From: Bacilli bacterium
GTDB lineage: Bacteria > Bacillota_I > Bacilli_A > RF39 > UBA660
Length of the DNA: 64,000 nucleotides
Assembly (NCBI GenBank): GCA_017627015.1
Contig: JAGAHP010000006.1
Location: forward strand, 24,740 to 88,739
Reading direction: 5' to 3'
Shown: piece after piece, positions 43,336-52,000 of the stretch
Numbering within the stretch: the stretch's first letter is position 1
Layout of the letters: the number at the start of each line of letters is the position of its first letter
Position numbers and translations under genes: made by a program
Notes under the pieces: model-generated
What the model saw: the letters and a program-made list of their open reading frames with translations, nothing else
Database searches by the model: none
What the model was told of the DNA's origin: nothing

Positions 43336-44978
43336 ATTTCATTTATTATAGTAATTATCATAGGTTTACATTCAGTTTCACTATATAAAAATTTGCCTAA
43401 ATCTTCTCTTATTTCTGTTTTAATTTTATTAAAATCTACGTAATTACTAGTAATATTATTATTAATTATCGCTAAAGAAATATTCTTCATTTCTTCTATA
43501 AATTCAGCATTTTCTTTAACATATATAAAACCTCTAGTTATTATTTCAGGTCCAGCATATATCTTTTTAGATTTTTTATCTAAAGTAGCTGCGACTATAA
43601 CTATACCGTTTTCACTTAATAATTCTCTATCTTTTAATACTAATTCACCAATATCTTTTGTAGTATTACCATCTATTAATAAAGTATCTATTTTTACTTT
43701 TTCCGTTTCTTCTGATAGTTTTCCGTTAACAAATATTGCTGCCTCACCATTTTGTTTAAGAATAATATTTTCTTTATTAATACCCATACTAGATGCGATA
43801 TCAGCATTAGCAACTTGATGACGGTATTCTCCATTTACAGGAAAATAATACTTTGGTTTCATTAGATTAATCATTAACATTAAATCTTCAATTGATGCGT
43901 GGTTTAATAAGTGAACTTTTGAAGATAAACTAATTGTTTTAGCACCCATCTTAGCTATTTCATCACTTAATTTTACCGCAATTGTTTCACTATTTGTTGC
44001 AACTGGATCTAGATAAAATACTGTATCTGTTGGTTTAATTTGAATATATTTATCATAACCATTAACTATTCTTTCTAAGTTAGAAAATGGTTTTTCGTTT
44101 TCATTTGATACTAATATAATAGAATCTTTATCATCTATATTATTCAAGCTACCTATTCTAGATTTATCAAAAGTTACATATTCATTATCAATAACATAAT
44201 TTACTAATTCTTGTAATCTTTTACCCATAATAACAACTCTTCTTTGAGTAGTCATTATTTCATTTAATAATTCTTGTAATCTACTAATATGCGCAGAAAA
44301 TACTGTTACTATTATTTTTCCTTCATTATGCATTAATATATCACTAACTTTAGGCGCTATTCTATTTTTAGGTGATGTATATCCGGGTCTATCAGCATAT
44401 ACACTTTCACTTAATAAACAAAGTACTTTTTGTTTACCTATATAAGCTAACTTACCTATATCTGTTTGATAAGCTCCTTGCATAGATGAATCAAATACAA
44501 AATGACCAGTATATACAATCGATCCATCTTCTGTATTTAAAACATAACCTACATTATCTGGAATTGAATGTGTTAATCTAACAGGAAAAATACTATTTTT
44601 TCCAAAAGATATTTTCTTATGAGGTTCAATTTCATGAAGATTATTAAATTCTATTCCTGCGTCAGCAAAATCTCTTTTTAATATATCACAAGTAAATTTA
44701 CAAGAATATATATTAATATCCTTTATTTCTCTTACGATATCACAAACCGCACCCATTGCCTTTTTATGACCGTGTGTTATGAAAATACCTTTAATTTTAT
44801 CTTTATTTTTTTTGATAAATGAAAAGTCAGGAATTATATAATCTATACCAAGCATCTTTTCATCCGCATATTTTAAACCAGCATCAAATATAAACATATC
44901 ATTATCAACATCGACAACATACATGTTTTTTCCATCTTCATTTAGTCCTCCGAGACTAAAAATCTTAATTTTACTCAT
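43332..44978 (-). CDS. ribonuclease J-family protein with altered active site
   Basis: A 548-residue metallo-beta-lactamase/beta-CASP protein with the RNase J layout: IKIFSLGGLNEDGKNMYVV start, LTHSIPDNVGYVLNTEDGSIVYTG, beta-CASP segment VTVFSAHISRLQELL and PKYYFPVNGEYRH. Metal ligands are damaged: HxHxDH is HGHKKA (residues 69-74, Asp73 to Lys, His74 to Ala), the TGDF aspartate is His159, and HGEYR is NGEYR (Asn382). This matches a J2-type subunit, possibly structural or with little activity. A true J1 should be elsewhere in the genome. Confidence 0.85.
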   Translation of the reverse strand: MSKIKIFSLGGLNEDGKNMYVVDVDNDMFIFDAGLKYADEKMLGIDYIIPDFSFIKKNKDKIKGIFITHGHKKAMGAVCDIVREIKDINIYSCKFTCDILKRDFADAGIEFNNLHEIEPHKKISFGKNSIFPVRLTHSIPDNVGYVLNTEDGSIVYTGHFVFDSSMQGAYQTDIGKLAYIGKQKVLCLLSESVYADRPGYTSPKNRIAPKVSDILMHNEGKIIVTVFSAHISRLQELLNEIMTTQRRVVIMGKRLQELVNYVIDNEYVTFDKSRIGSLNNIDDKDSIILVSNENEKPFSNLERIVNGYDKYIQIKPTDTVFYLDPVATNSETIAVKLSDEIAKMGAKTISLSSKVHLLNHASIEDLMLMINLMKPKYYFPVNGEYRHQVANADIASSMGINKENIILKQNGEAAIFVNGKLSEETEKVKIDTLLIDGNTTKDIGELVLKDRELLSENGIVIVAATLDKKSKKIYAGPEIITRGFIYVKENAEFIEEMKNISLAIINNNITSNYVDFNKIKTEIREDLGKFLYSETECKPMIITIINEI

Positions 44979-45023
44979 TTTTCTCTCCTTTCATAAAAAT
45001 AATTAAAAGAATTAAGCAGAATT

Positions 45024-45032
45024 ATTATATCA
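45024..45032 (-). promoter_or_regulatory. extended -10 promoter of the RNase J-like gene
   Basis: TGATATAAT on the minus strand, abutting the T-tract of the deacetylase-like gene's terminator; the ATG is about 46 bases on. Confidence 0.6.
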
Positions 45033-45064
45033 AAAAAAGGCAAATAATTAAAGTATTTGCCTAA
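45033..45064 (-). terminator. rho-independent terminator of the deacetylase-like gene
   Basis: Stem AGGCAAATA/TATTTGCCT followed by TTTTTTT on the minus strand. Confidence 0.85.
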
Positions 45065-45891
45065 AATTTATTACAATTAACCTTTTCACTTAACAGTTCA
45101 TTTAACATAACTATATTGTACCCTTTAGATAATATATATTTAAATACTATTTCTAATTCTTTATAATCATAATTATCAAAGACTAATATTTGTCCATTTT
45201 CTAAATTTTCTTTAGTGTAAGTAACTATATCATTACTTATATATTCTTTTTTTATAGTATCCATATTATAAGTTGAACATAAATCTAATGTAGCATCGTT
45301 TTTTGTAGATGTTAAACAATAATTAGATCTATTAGTAAAATTATTTAATATTACAGCATTATCATATGTAATATATTTATCATTATATTTTCTATCTCTA
45401 CCAAAATTATATATATTAGAATATTTACTTATTTTTATAATCATATCTATATTATCTTTTATATAATTACCATCTAAAAAATAGTTTACTTTTATTTTGT
45501 TTGTTTTTATATACTTATCTACTTTTTTATCTATATTTAATAGTACTACACTTACATTTCTTTTCTTTTTATTTCCTCCTATTATATATAGTTTTTCTTT
45601 TTCTTTTAAATTATCTTCTTTCATAACAACTAAATCTTGTTTAAATTCTCCACTATTTTTCATATTATTGTAACTTTCTTTTTCATCAACTACACAACCA
45701 TTTATTCCAGTAATATATTCATCATTAGTAATAATTCTATCTGTCTTACTTACAATCATATCATTTTCTATATCTTTTATTTGTTTCATAATCGGATCAT
45801 TTTCTTTAATAATAGAAGTTACTTTATCAGTATAAAAAAAACTAAATCCAGCGAGTAAAAGAATACTTAGTACTTTAATTTTATTATTCAT
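45061..45891 (-). CDS. exported NodB-like deacetylase fold, probably inactive
   Basis: A 276-residue protein with an N-terminal membrane or signal segment (about residues 5-20). The second half follows the order of polysaccharide deacetylases: VSVVLLN, VNYFLDGNYIKDN, a YNFGRD position, a YCLTS box, then ILVFDNYDYKELEIVFKYILSKGYNIVMLNELLSE. The usual catalytic Asp-Asp and HxxxH metal ligands are not visible, so it is likely a pseudoenzyme or binding protein. Homology is inferred from fold-like pattern, not a firm match. Confidence 0.55.
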   Translation of the reverse strand: MNNKIKVLSILLLAGFSFFYTDKVTSIIKENDPIMKQIKDIENDMIVSKTDRIITNDEYITGINGCVVDEKESYNNMKNSGEFKQDLVVMKEDNLKEKEKLYIIGGNKKKRNVSVVLLNIDKKVDKYIKTNKIKVNYFLDGNYIKDNIDMIIKISKYSNIYNFGRDRKYNDKYITYDNAVILNNFTNRSNYCLTSTKNDATLDLCSTYNMDTIKKEYISNDIVTYTKENLENGQILVFDNYDYKELEIVFKYILSKGYNIVMLNELLSEKVNCNKF

Positions 45892-45916
45892 TGTTTCACC
45901 TATTTAAAAATATGAA

Positions 45917-45944
45917 TAAAAAAAGAAAGTATTACTACTTTCTA
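45917..45944 (-). terminator. rho-independent terminator of the 158-residue gene
   Basis: Stem AGAAAGTA/TACTTTCT followed by seven T residues on the minus strand. Confidence 0.8.
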
Positions 45945-46418
45945 TCTTGTTTTATGCTTTTCTTTTGCTTCTTGTTCTATTTGCGCTAAATCAATTTCAC
46001 TTGCTTCATCTACTTGATCAGTATATAAAAGAGCAAATTTCTTTTCAGCTGCATCTATAGTTTCTTCATGAAAACCTTGTTCTTCCATAGTTTCCGCAAG
46101 TCTTTCTTCATAGAATCTTCCATCATAAGGTACGACTGGACAGCGATGACCTAAATTAGGATCAATAGGTGTTCCATCTGGTTCATGATTATGTCCAGAA
46201 TGAGTAAGGATATCTTCTTCTATTTCTTCTATTGATACGTGAGCAGCATCATAAGCGTTAGCTATTTTAATTCCCGTAATTGTACCAGCTGTAAGAGCTC
46301 CTGCAAGTACTGCCATTAAAATTCTTTTTCTAATTTGTCTTTTTCTTTTTTCTTGTCCTTCTTGTATTCTTTCTTCTGTTTCTTGTCTTGCTTTTTGTTC
46401 TCTTTCTTCTCTTGTCAT
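45942..46418 (-). CDS. single-helix membrane protein, unknown
   Basis: A 158-residue protein: a basic and acidic N-terminal helix of about 32 residues (MTREEREQKARQETEERIQ), one transmembrane helix (MAVLAGALTAGTITGIKIA, about residues 34-52) and an acidic outer part. The exterior contains THSGHNHEPDG (a His cluster) and DPNLGHRCPVVPYDG with one Cys. It is downstream of ezrA by 6 bases, so likely co-expressed. The codon GCT/GCA-rich composition is not unusual. Family not recognised. Confidence 0.55.
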   Translation of the reverse strand: MTREEREQKARQETEERIQEGQEKRKRQIRKRILMAVLAGALTAGTITGIKIANAYDAAHVSIEEIEEDILTHSGHNHEPDGTPIDPNLGHRCPVVPYDGRFYEERLAETMEEQGFHEETIDAAEKKFALLYTDQVDEASEIDLAQIEQEAKEKHKTR

Positions 46419-46424
46419 TTAATC

Positions 46425-48143
46425 CTAACTCCCTTCACTTTTAAATGCATCTAGTATTTTATTATGAATTCCTGGTTCCACATAATCAATAGCATCCATA
46501 GCAACTTCTAATGATTTTTTATAAGAACCTTCTTCAAATAATTTTTCTGCTTTTGCTAACCCAAAATTAACTTGATCTTTTAAACATCTATATCTATTTC
46601 CATAAACAATAGTTTTTTCTGCCATCATAACATTTTTTATTAAATCATTTGTTGTATTAAATACTTTAAATGCTAAATCTCTAGCAGTATCGACTCTAAT
46701 ATTTAATGTATCAATATTAATTGGTTTTCTATTTAATTCTTTATTTATTTCTTTTATTGCATCAGATGCATCAGTTAATTCTACATAATAATTATCTGGA
46801 ATAACAGGTATATTATAAAGTCTTATTCTATTTCTTGCTTTCTTAATTAAATCTTTTATACTATCTAATTGTTCTCTAGCTCTAGCTTCGTCTTCTTTCA
46901 TACTTCCAATAGTTTTTACATCATAATCCAAACTATCATCTATTTTTGATAATTTAATTATTAAGAAATCTAATTCTTTATTTAATTTACTATATGGGAA
47001 AGAATGATTTCTATTACAATCATTTAGATCATTAAAACTAGTTCTTAAAGAGCCTACTTCTTTATCAATTATTTTTAATCTATCAATATCATTTTTAGAC
47101 AAGTCAAAACTATTTTCTAAATCTACTACTTCATTCATCAAATTAGTAACAATTTTTTCTGTTCTAGTTAGTTTAAATTTAAATGATTTTAAGTTATCTT
47201 CAAACTTAGTTCTTGCAAGTTTTTCTCCTTCAAAATCATTATATAAAGAATCAAAATAATTAATTATAGTTTTTAATTCAAACACTACATCTTCCAAATT
47301 TAATACCTTTACTCTGTCTAAAACATCACTGATTTTTTTATTTGTTTCATTAATATTATATTCAACATTTAAATAATCTAACTGATATTTTTGCTTAGTC
47401 ATAGTATCATATAATTCAGATATATCTTTTATTTTATTTGGTATTAATTCATTACACATTATTAAAATTGCTGGAACTTCTTTAATAACATAACTAATAT
47501 GCTCAACCATTTCATCTATACCTTTTACTATATAGTTAATTTCGTCATAATCTTTCTTTTCCATGGCAATTTCAAATTCTTGGAATCTTTTATCTATGCT
47601 TTCAAACTGAAGTTCTATCGCATCCGCTACTTTACCATATGACTCTTTATCTTTTTCGTAATCAGATTTTATTACTCTATAATCTGATTTTAATTTAACA
47701 ATTCTTTCTCTATTTTTTTCTTCACTTAAAGTAATTTCTTTAATTTCATCTAATAATCTATTTGACTTTTCTCTTAATTTATAAATTTTTAATTCTATAT
47801 CCGCTAAATAAGGTCTTAACTTCTTATAATCTTTCGCATCTACATAACCATCCGCAGATAAAAGCATATCTGTTATTTCAGGTATATCCTTATTTCTAAT
47901 ATTATCAAATTTATTTTGCCATTTTTCATATTTTTGTTTAGTTTTATCATCCTTAGCTAAACTTTCTGCTTTAGATAATTCATTTAATATAGGCGCGCTT
48001 AAAATAAGATTCTTTTCTGTTTCTAATTCATTAATAGAATCCTTTAATTTACGTGATTCTTTTATATTTTTAATAATGAATACTATTATTAATATAATTA
48101 TCACTACTATATATGCAGTTATAGGTATTAATTTGTTCATCAT
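46425..48143 (-). CDS. ezrA: septation ring formation regulator EzrA
   Basis: A 572-residue membrane-anchored division protein that tunes FtsZ ring assembly. One N-terminal transmembrane helix (about residues 7-26) is followed by long helical, spectrin-like coiled-coil repeats to the C-terminus. NELETEKNLILSAPILNELSKAESLAKDDKTKQKYEKWQNKFDNIRNKDIPEI matches EzrA's first repeat. I start at ATG 48143, after an AGGAG site. It is divergent from rpsD; the two genes are near neighbours in Bacillus as well. Confidence 0.9.
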   Translation of the reverse strand: MMNKLIPITAYIVVIIILIIVFIIKNIKESRKLKDSINELETEKNLILSAPILNELSKAESLAKDDKTKQKYEKWQNKFDNIRNKDIPEITDMLLSADGYVDAKDYKKLRPYLADIELKIYKLREKSNRLLDEIKEITLSEEKNRERIVKLKSDYRVIKSDYEKDKESYGKVADAIELQFESIDKRFQEFEIAMEKKDYDEINYIVKGIDEMVEHISYVIKEVPAILIMCNELIPNKIKDISELYDTMTKQKYQLDYLNVEYNINETNKKISDVLDRVKVLNLEDVVFELKTIINYFDSLYNDFEGEKLARTKFEDNLKSFKFKLTRTEKIVTNLMNEVVDLENSFDLSKNDIDRLKIIDKEVGSLRTSFNDLNDCNRNHSFPYSKLNKELDFLIIKLSKIDDSLDYDVKTIGSMKEDEARAREQLDSIKDLIKKARNRIRLYNIPVIPDNYYVELTDASDAIKEINKELNRKPINIDTLNIRVDTARDLAFKVFNTTNDLIKNVMMAEKTIVYGNRYRCLKDQVNFGLAKAEKLFEEGSYKKSLEVAMDAIDYVEPGIHNKILDAFKSEGS

Positions 48144-48230
48144 AGATATCGCTCCTATTATTAATATTTTATCACAAAGTTCATCATTTTTACACATATT
48201 TCTACTTTTTTTATTTTTTTTAAAGATTTA

Positions 48231-48260
48231 TTGACTATTTCCTTTATTTTGTTATATAAT
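48231..48260 (+). promoter_or_regulatory. sigma-A promoter of rpsD
   Basis: TTGACT (48231-48236), 18-base spacer, TATAAT (48255-48260). Transcription would begin near 48267, giving a leader of about 160 bases. Confidence 0.8.
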
Positions 48261-48261
48261 A

Positions 48262-48427
48262 ACTTACGCAAACATTTTGTAGTCGTTTATTTTGTTTGTA
48301 ATGCGTTATTAGCGTAAGCGTTATAAGTACTATGCCTTAAACTACACATAGGAAAGTATTAATAATGACACCCTATGAAGAAAATAAACATGCTAAAGGT
48401 TTGAAAATTAGTAAAGGAGGGAAATGT
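48262..48427 (+). ncRNA. rpsD leader, candidate S4 autoregulatory RNA
   Basis: About 165 bases of leader with nested pairing: CTTACGC (48263-48269) with GCGTAAG (48312-48318), GCAAAC with GTTTGT, and CATAGG with CCTATG (about 48345-48376). Long structured rpsD leaders bound by S4 are known in Firmicutes. The position, length and compensating helices suggest that element; I could not align it to the known consensus. Confidence 0.5.
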
Positions 48428-49030
48428 ATGTCAAGATATACTGGTCCAGCTTATAAGAAAAGTAGAAGAGTTGGTTTCTCAACACTTGAAAATGGTAAGG
48501 ATTTAGCTAGAAGAAGTTATAAACCTGGTGTTCATGGTCAAGATAGAAAAGCTAAACCATCTAACTACTCTGAACAATTAAATGAAAAACAAAAAGTTAA
48601 ATTTACTTATGGAATGACTGAAAAACAATTCCATCAATTATTTAACAAAGCTGGTAAAATGGAAGGTATCCATGGTGAAAACTTCTTAAAACTTCTAGAA
48701 TCTAGATTAGATAATATCGTTTATAGAATGGGATTATCTTCTACTAGAAGAGGAGCTAGACAAGTTGTTAATCATGGTCACGTATTAGTAAATGGTAGAA
48801 AAGTAAATATTCCATCATTTATGTGTAAACCAGGAGATGTAATTAGTGTTAAAGAAGCTTCTAAAGATCATAAAGCTATTAAAGCTAGTTTAGATGCTAT
48901 TAATCATACAGTTGATTATGTTAATTTTGATAAAAACAAACTTGAAGGTACTTATGTAAGATATCCTGAAAGAAGTGAATTATCAGCAGAAATTAACGAA
49001 GCACTAATCGTTGAATATTATAGTAGATAA
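48428..49030 (+). CDS. rpsD: 30S ribosomal protein S4
   Basis: A 200-residue S4 protein: MSRYTGPAYKKSRRVGFSTLENGKDL at the start, a basic N-terminal domain, then the S4 RNA-binding fold (LLESRLDNIVYRMGLSSTRRGARQVVNHGHVLVNGRKVNIPSFMCKPGD). It nucleates 30S assembly on 16S rRNA. The frame is open upstream to 48365 but the ATG at 48428 follows AAAGGAGGG and matches the conserved length. One of few rightward genes in the window; ends in a strong terminator. Confidence 0.97.
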   Translation: MSRYTGPAYKKSRRVGFSTLENGKDLARRSYKPGVHGQDRKAKPSNYSEQLNEKQKVKFTYGMTEKQFHQLFNKAGKMEGIHGENFLKLLESRLDNIVYRMGLSSTRRGARQVVNHGHVLVNGRKVNIPSFMCKPGDVISVKEASKDHKAIKASLDAINHTVDYVNFDKNKLEGTYVRYPERSELSAEINEALIVEYYSR

Positions 49031-49062
49031 TAAAAAGAACCAATTGTTTGGTTCTTTTTTTA
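49031..49062. terminator. bidirectional terminator between rpsD and polC
   Basis: Stem AAGAACCAA/TTGGTTCTT with poly-T on the plus strand and a T-rich stretch on the minus strand. Confidence 0.85.
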
Positions 49063-49065
49063 TTT

Positions 49066-52000
49066 CTAAAATAAACTTAATTGATTAGATTCATCCATAC
49101 CTTCAAAGATATTCATTCTTTTCATAGTTTCAATAATAGTTTCAGATACTTTGCATCTTACTTGCATTTCTTCTATAGATAAGAATTCACGTTTTTTACG
49201 TTCAGCAACTATATTCTTCGCAACAACATCTCCTAGACCTTCAATTGAATTAAACGGAGGAATAATTTCATTATCATTTTTAACTTTAAAAGTAGTTGCT
49301 TCTGATTCATATAAATCTACATTAGTAAATTTAATTCCTCTAGCAGTAGCTTCCAAACATACATGAAGAGATTCTTCAACATCTAACTCTTTCTTAGTAG
49401 CTTCTCCTCTTCCTTTATTATTAATTTCAATTAGTCTTTCTTTTATTGCATCATAACCCTTAATCATTGTAGTTATTTCTGTATCAGCAGCTTTACAAGA
49501 AAGCCAAGATGCATAGTAATGAACTGGCATATGTACTTTATACCAAGCAATTCTAAATGCGCTTGTTACATATGCAGCAGCATGTGCTTTAGGAAACATG
49601 TACTTTATTTTATGACATGATTCTATATACCAATCAGCTATACCATTTTCTTTTAATATTTCTTCAAATTCTGCCCACTTAGCTGGATCTTTACTAGGTT
49701 TTCCTTTTCTAACAAATTCCATTATCTTAAATGCTGTTATTGGTTTAAGACCATGATTCATTAAGTAGACCATAATATCATCACGACATCCTATTACTTC
49801 AGAAAAAGGTACAACATTATTTCTAATTAATTCTTGTGCATTACCAAGCCATACATCAGTACCGTGTGATAAACCAGATATTTTAATAAGTTCACCAAAA
49901 GTTCTTGGTTTAGAATCCTCTACCATTTGAAGAGTAAATTTAGTACCAAATTCAGGTATACCTAAAGTACCTGTATTACACATTATTTGTTCTTTTGTAA
50001 CTCCTAATGGCTCAGGTCCTAAAAATATTCCCATTGTTTCTTTATCATCAAGAGGTACTTTAGTAACATCGGTTTTAGATGTATCTTGTATCATACGAAG
50101 CTGTGTAGGATCAGAGTGACCTAATATATCTAGTTTTAAAACATCATCTTCTATTTTATGATAATCAAAGTGAGTAGTTCGCCATGCAGAATTTGGATCT
50201 TCTGCTGGAAATTGATATGGAGTAAAATCATATACATCCATATAATCTGGAATAACTACAATACCACCTGGATGTTGTCCAGTTGTTCTTTTAACACCAG
50301 TACAACCTAAAGCTAGTCTTTCTATTTCTATGGATCTTTTATTAATACCCCTATCTTCATAATAACCTTTAACAAAACCATATGCAGTTTTATCAGCAAC
50401 AGTACCAATTGTACCTGCTCTATAAACGTTATCAACACCAAATAAAACTTTAGTATATTCATGTATTGCAGCTTGATTTAAATCTGAGAAGTTAAGATCT
50501 ATATCTGGTACTTTATCAGCATTAAAACCTAAAAATGTCGCAAATGGTATATCTTGACCATCTTTAATCATATCAGAATTACATTCTGGGCATTTCTTAT
50601 TTGGTAAATCAAATCCAGAAGAATATATTGTTCCAAGTGCTTTACCTTCTAACTCAAATATAGAATGCTTACATTTAGGGCATCTATAATGCGCAGGAAG
50701 TGGATTTACTTCTGTTATACCCATCATTGTCGCAACAAATGATGAACCAACAGAACCTCTTGATCCAACTAAGAATCCATCATCATTAGATTTTTTAACT
50801 AATCTTTGCGCAATCAAATAAATAGGATCAAATCCCGCACCTATTACTCCACCAAGAGCTTTCTTAACACTTTTTTCTAATGCTTTCTCATCTAATTCTT
50901 CTTCAGATGTCTCTTTTATATATTCACTTACTAATTTTATTACTTCTTCTTTTCCTTTAAGAATAGTTTCATGTAATTGTTTATATGCCTTTATTTCTAA
51001 ATCTTCACTAGTAAAACTTTCTTTTTCTAGATTATATTTAATTGCAGTATAAACTATATCACCATAAAGTTCAGTACCAAGTCTTCCCTCTATATTATAT
51101 GGAAGAGGATCTCCGTACCAATCTTTTGCCTTATCATAAACTAGCTCTGTTACAACTTTAGGGCAATCTAGATATGTTTTTCCATCATCACTTCTAACTC
51201 TTGGTGAAAAAGGTACTCCACCTGTTTGAATAATAACATCAAATATATCGACCATATCTAAAATCTTATTTGGATTAGTTATGACTAATTCTTTAGCTTT
51301 ATCTTTTCCTAAGAATTCAAAATCTTCAAGCATTTCATCTGTAGTTCTAAAATGTTGACTAGGTATTTTACCATTACCATTTCTAGAAAGAGGATGTCTT
51401 CCTCTACCAGGAACTTTTTGATTTATAATAAATTCTCTATATATTTTATCTTCTTTTTTAAGATGGTGTACATCTCCAGATGCCACGATTAATTTACCAG
51501 CATCTGTTGTTACTCTTACAATTTTTTCTATATTTTGAATTAATTCTGCTTCATTTTGAAATACTCCTGGAACTAAGTGACAATATTCATCTATTGGTTG
51601 TACTTCTACATAATCATAGAAATTAATAATATTAGTTAATTCTTCATCTGACTTAGTAGATGCTTGAGTAAATACTTCTCCTTCATAACAACCACTACCT
51701 ATTAAAAGACCATCTCTTAGCTTTTCTATTTCACTTCTTAGTATTCTTGGAGTTTTATATAAGTATTTAGTATTTGCAAGTGATACTATTTTAAACAGAT
51801 TCTTTAACCCTTTTTGATTCAAAGTAAGAATATTTATATGATGTGCTCTACCATATTTATGTATTTCATCTTTAGGTACTAGGTTATTTAGATCTTTAAT
51901 AGTAGTAATATTATTATCTACTAATTTCTTTATCATTTTAGCAAGTACTAAAGCAGTACCCTCAGCATCGTAATTAGCTCTATGGTGTGCATCTTCATCA

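Noticed and set aside
48365..48427. N-terminal extension of rpsD
   Set aside because: The conserved S4 start and the AAAGGAGGG site both point to ATG 48428.
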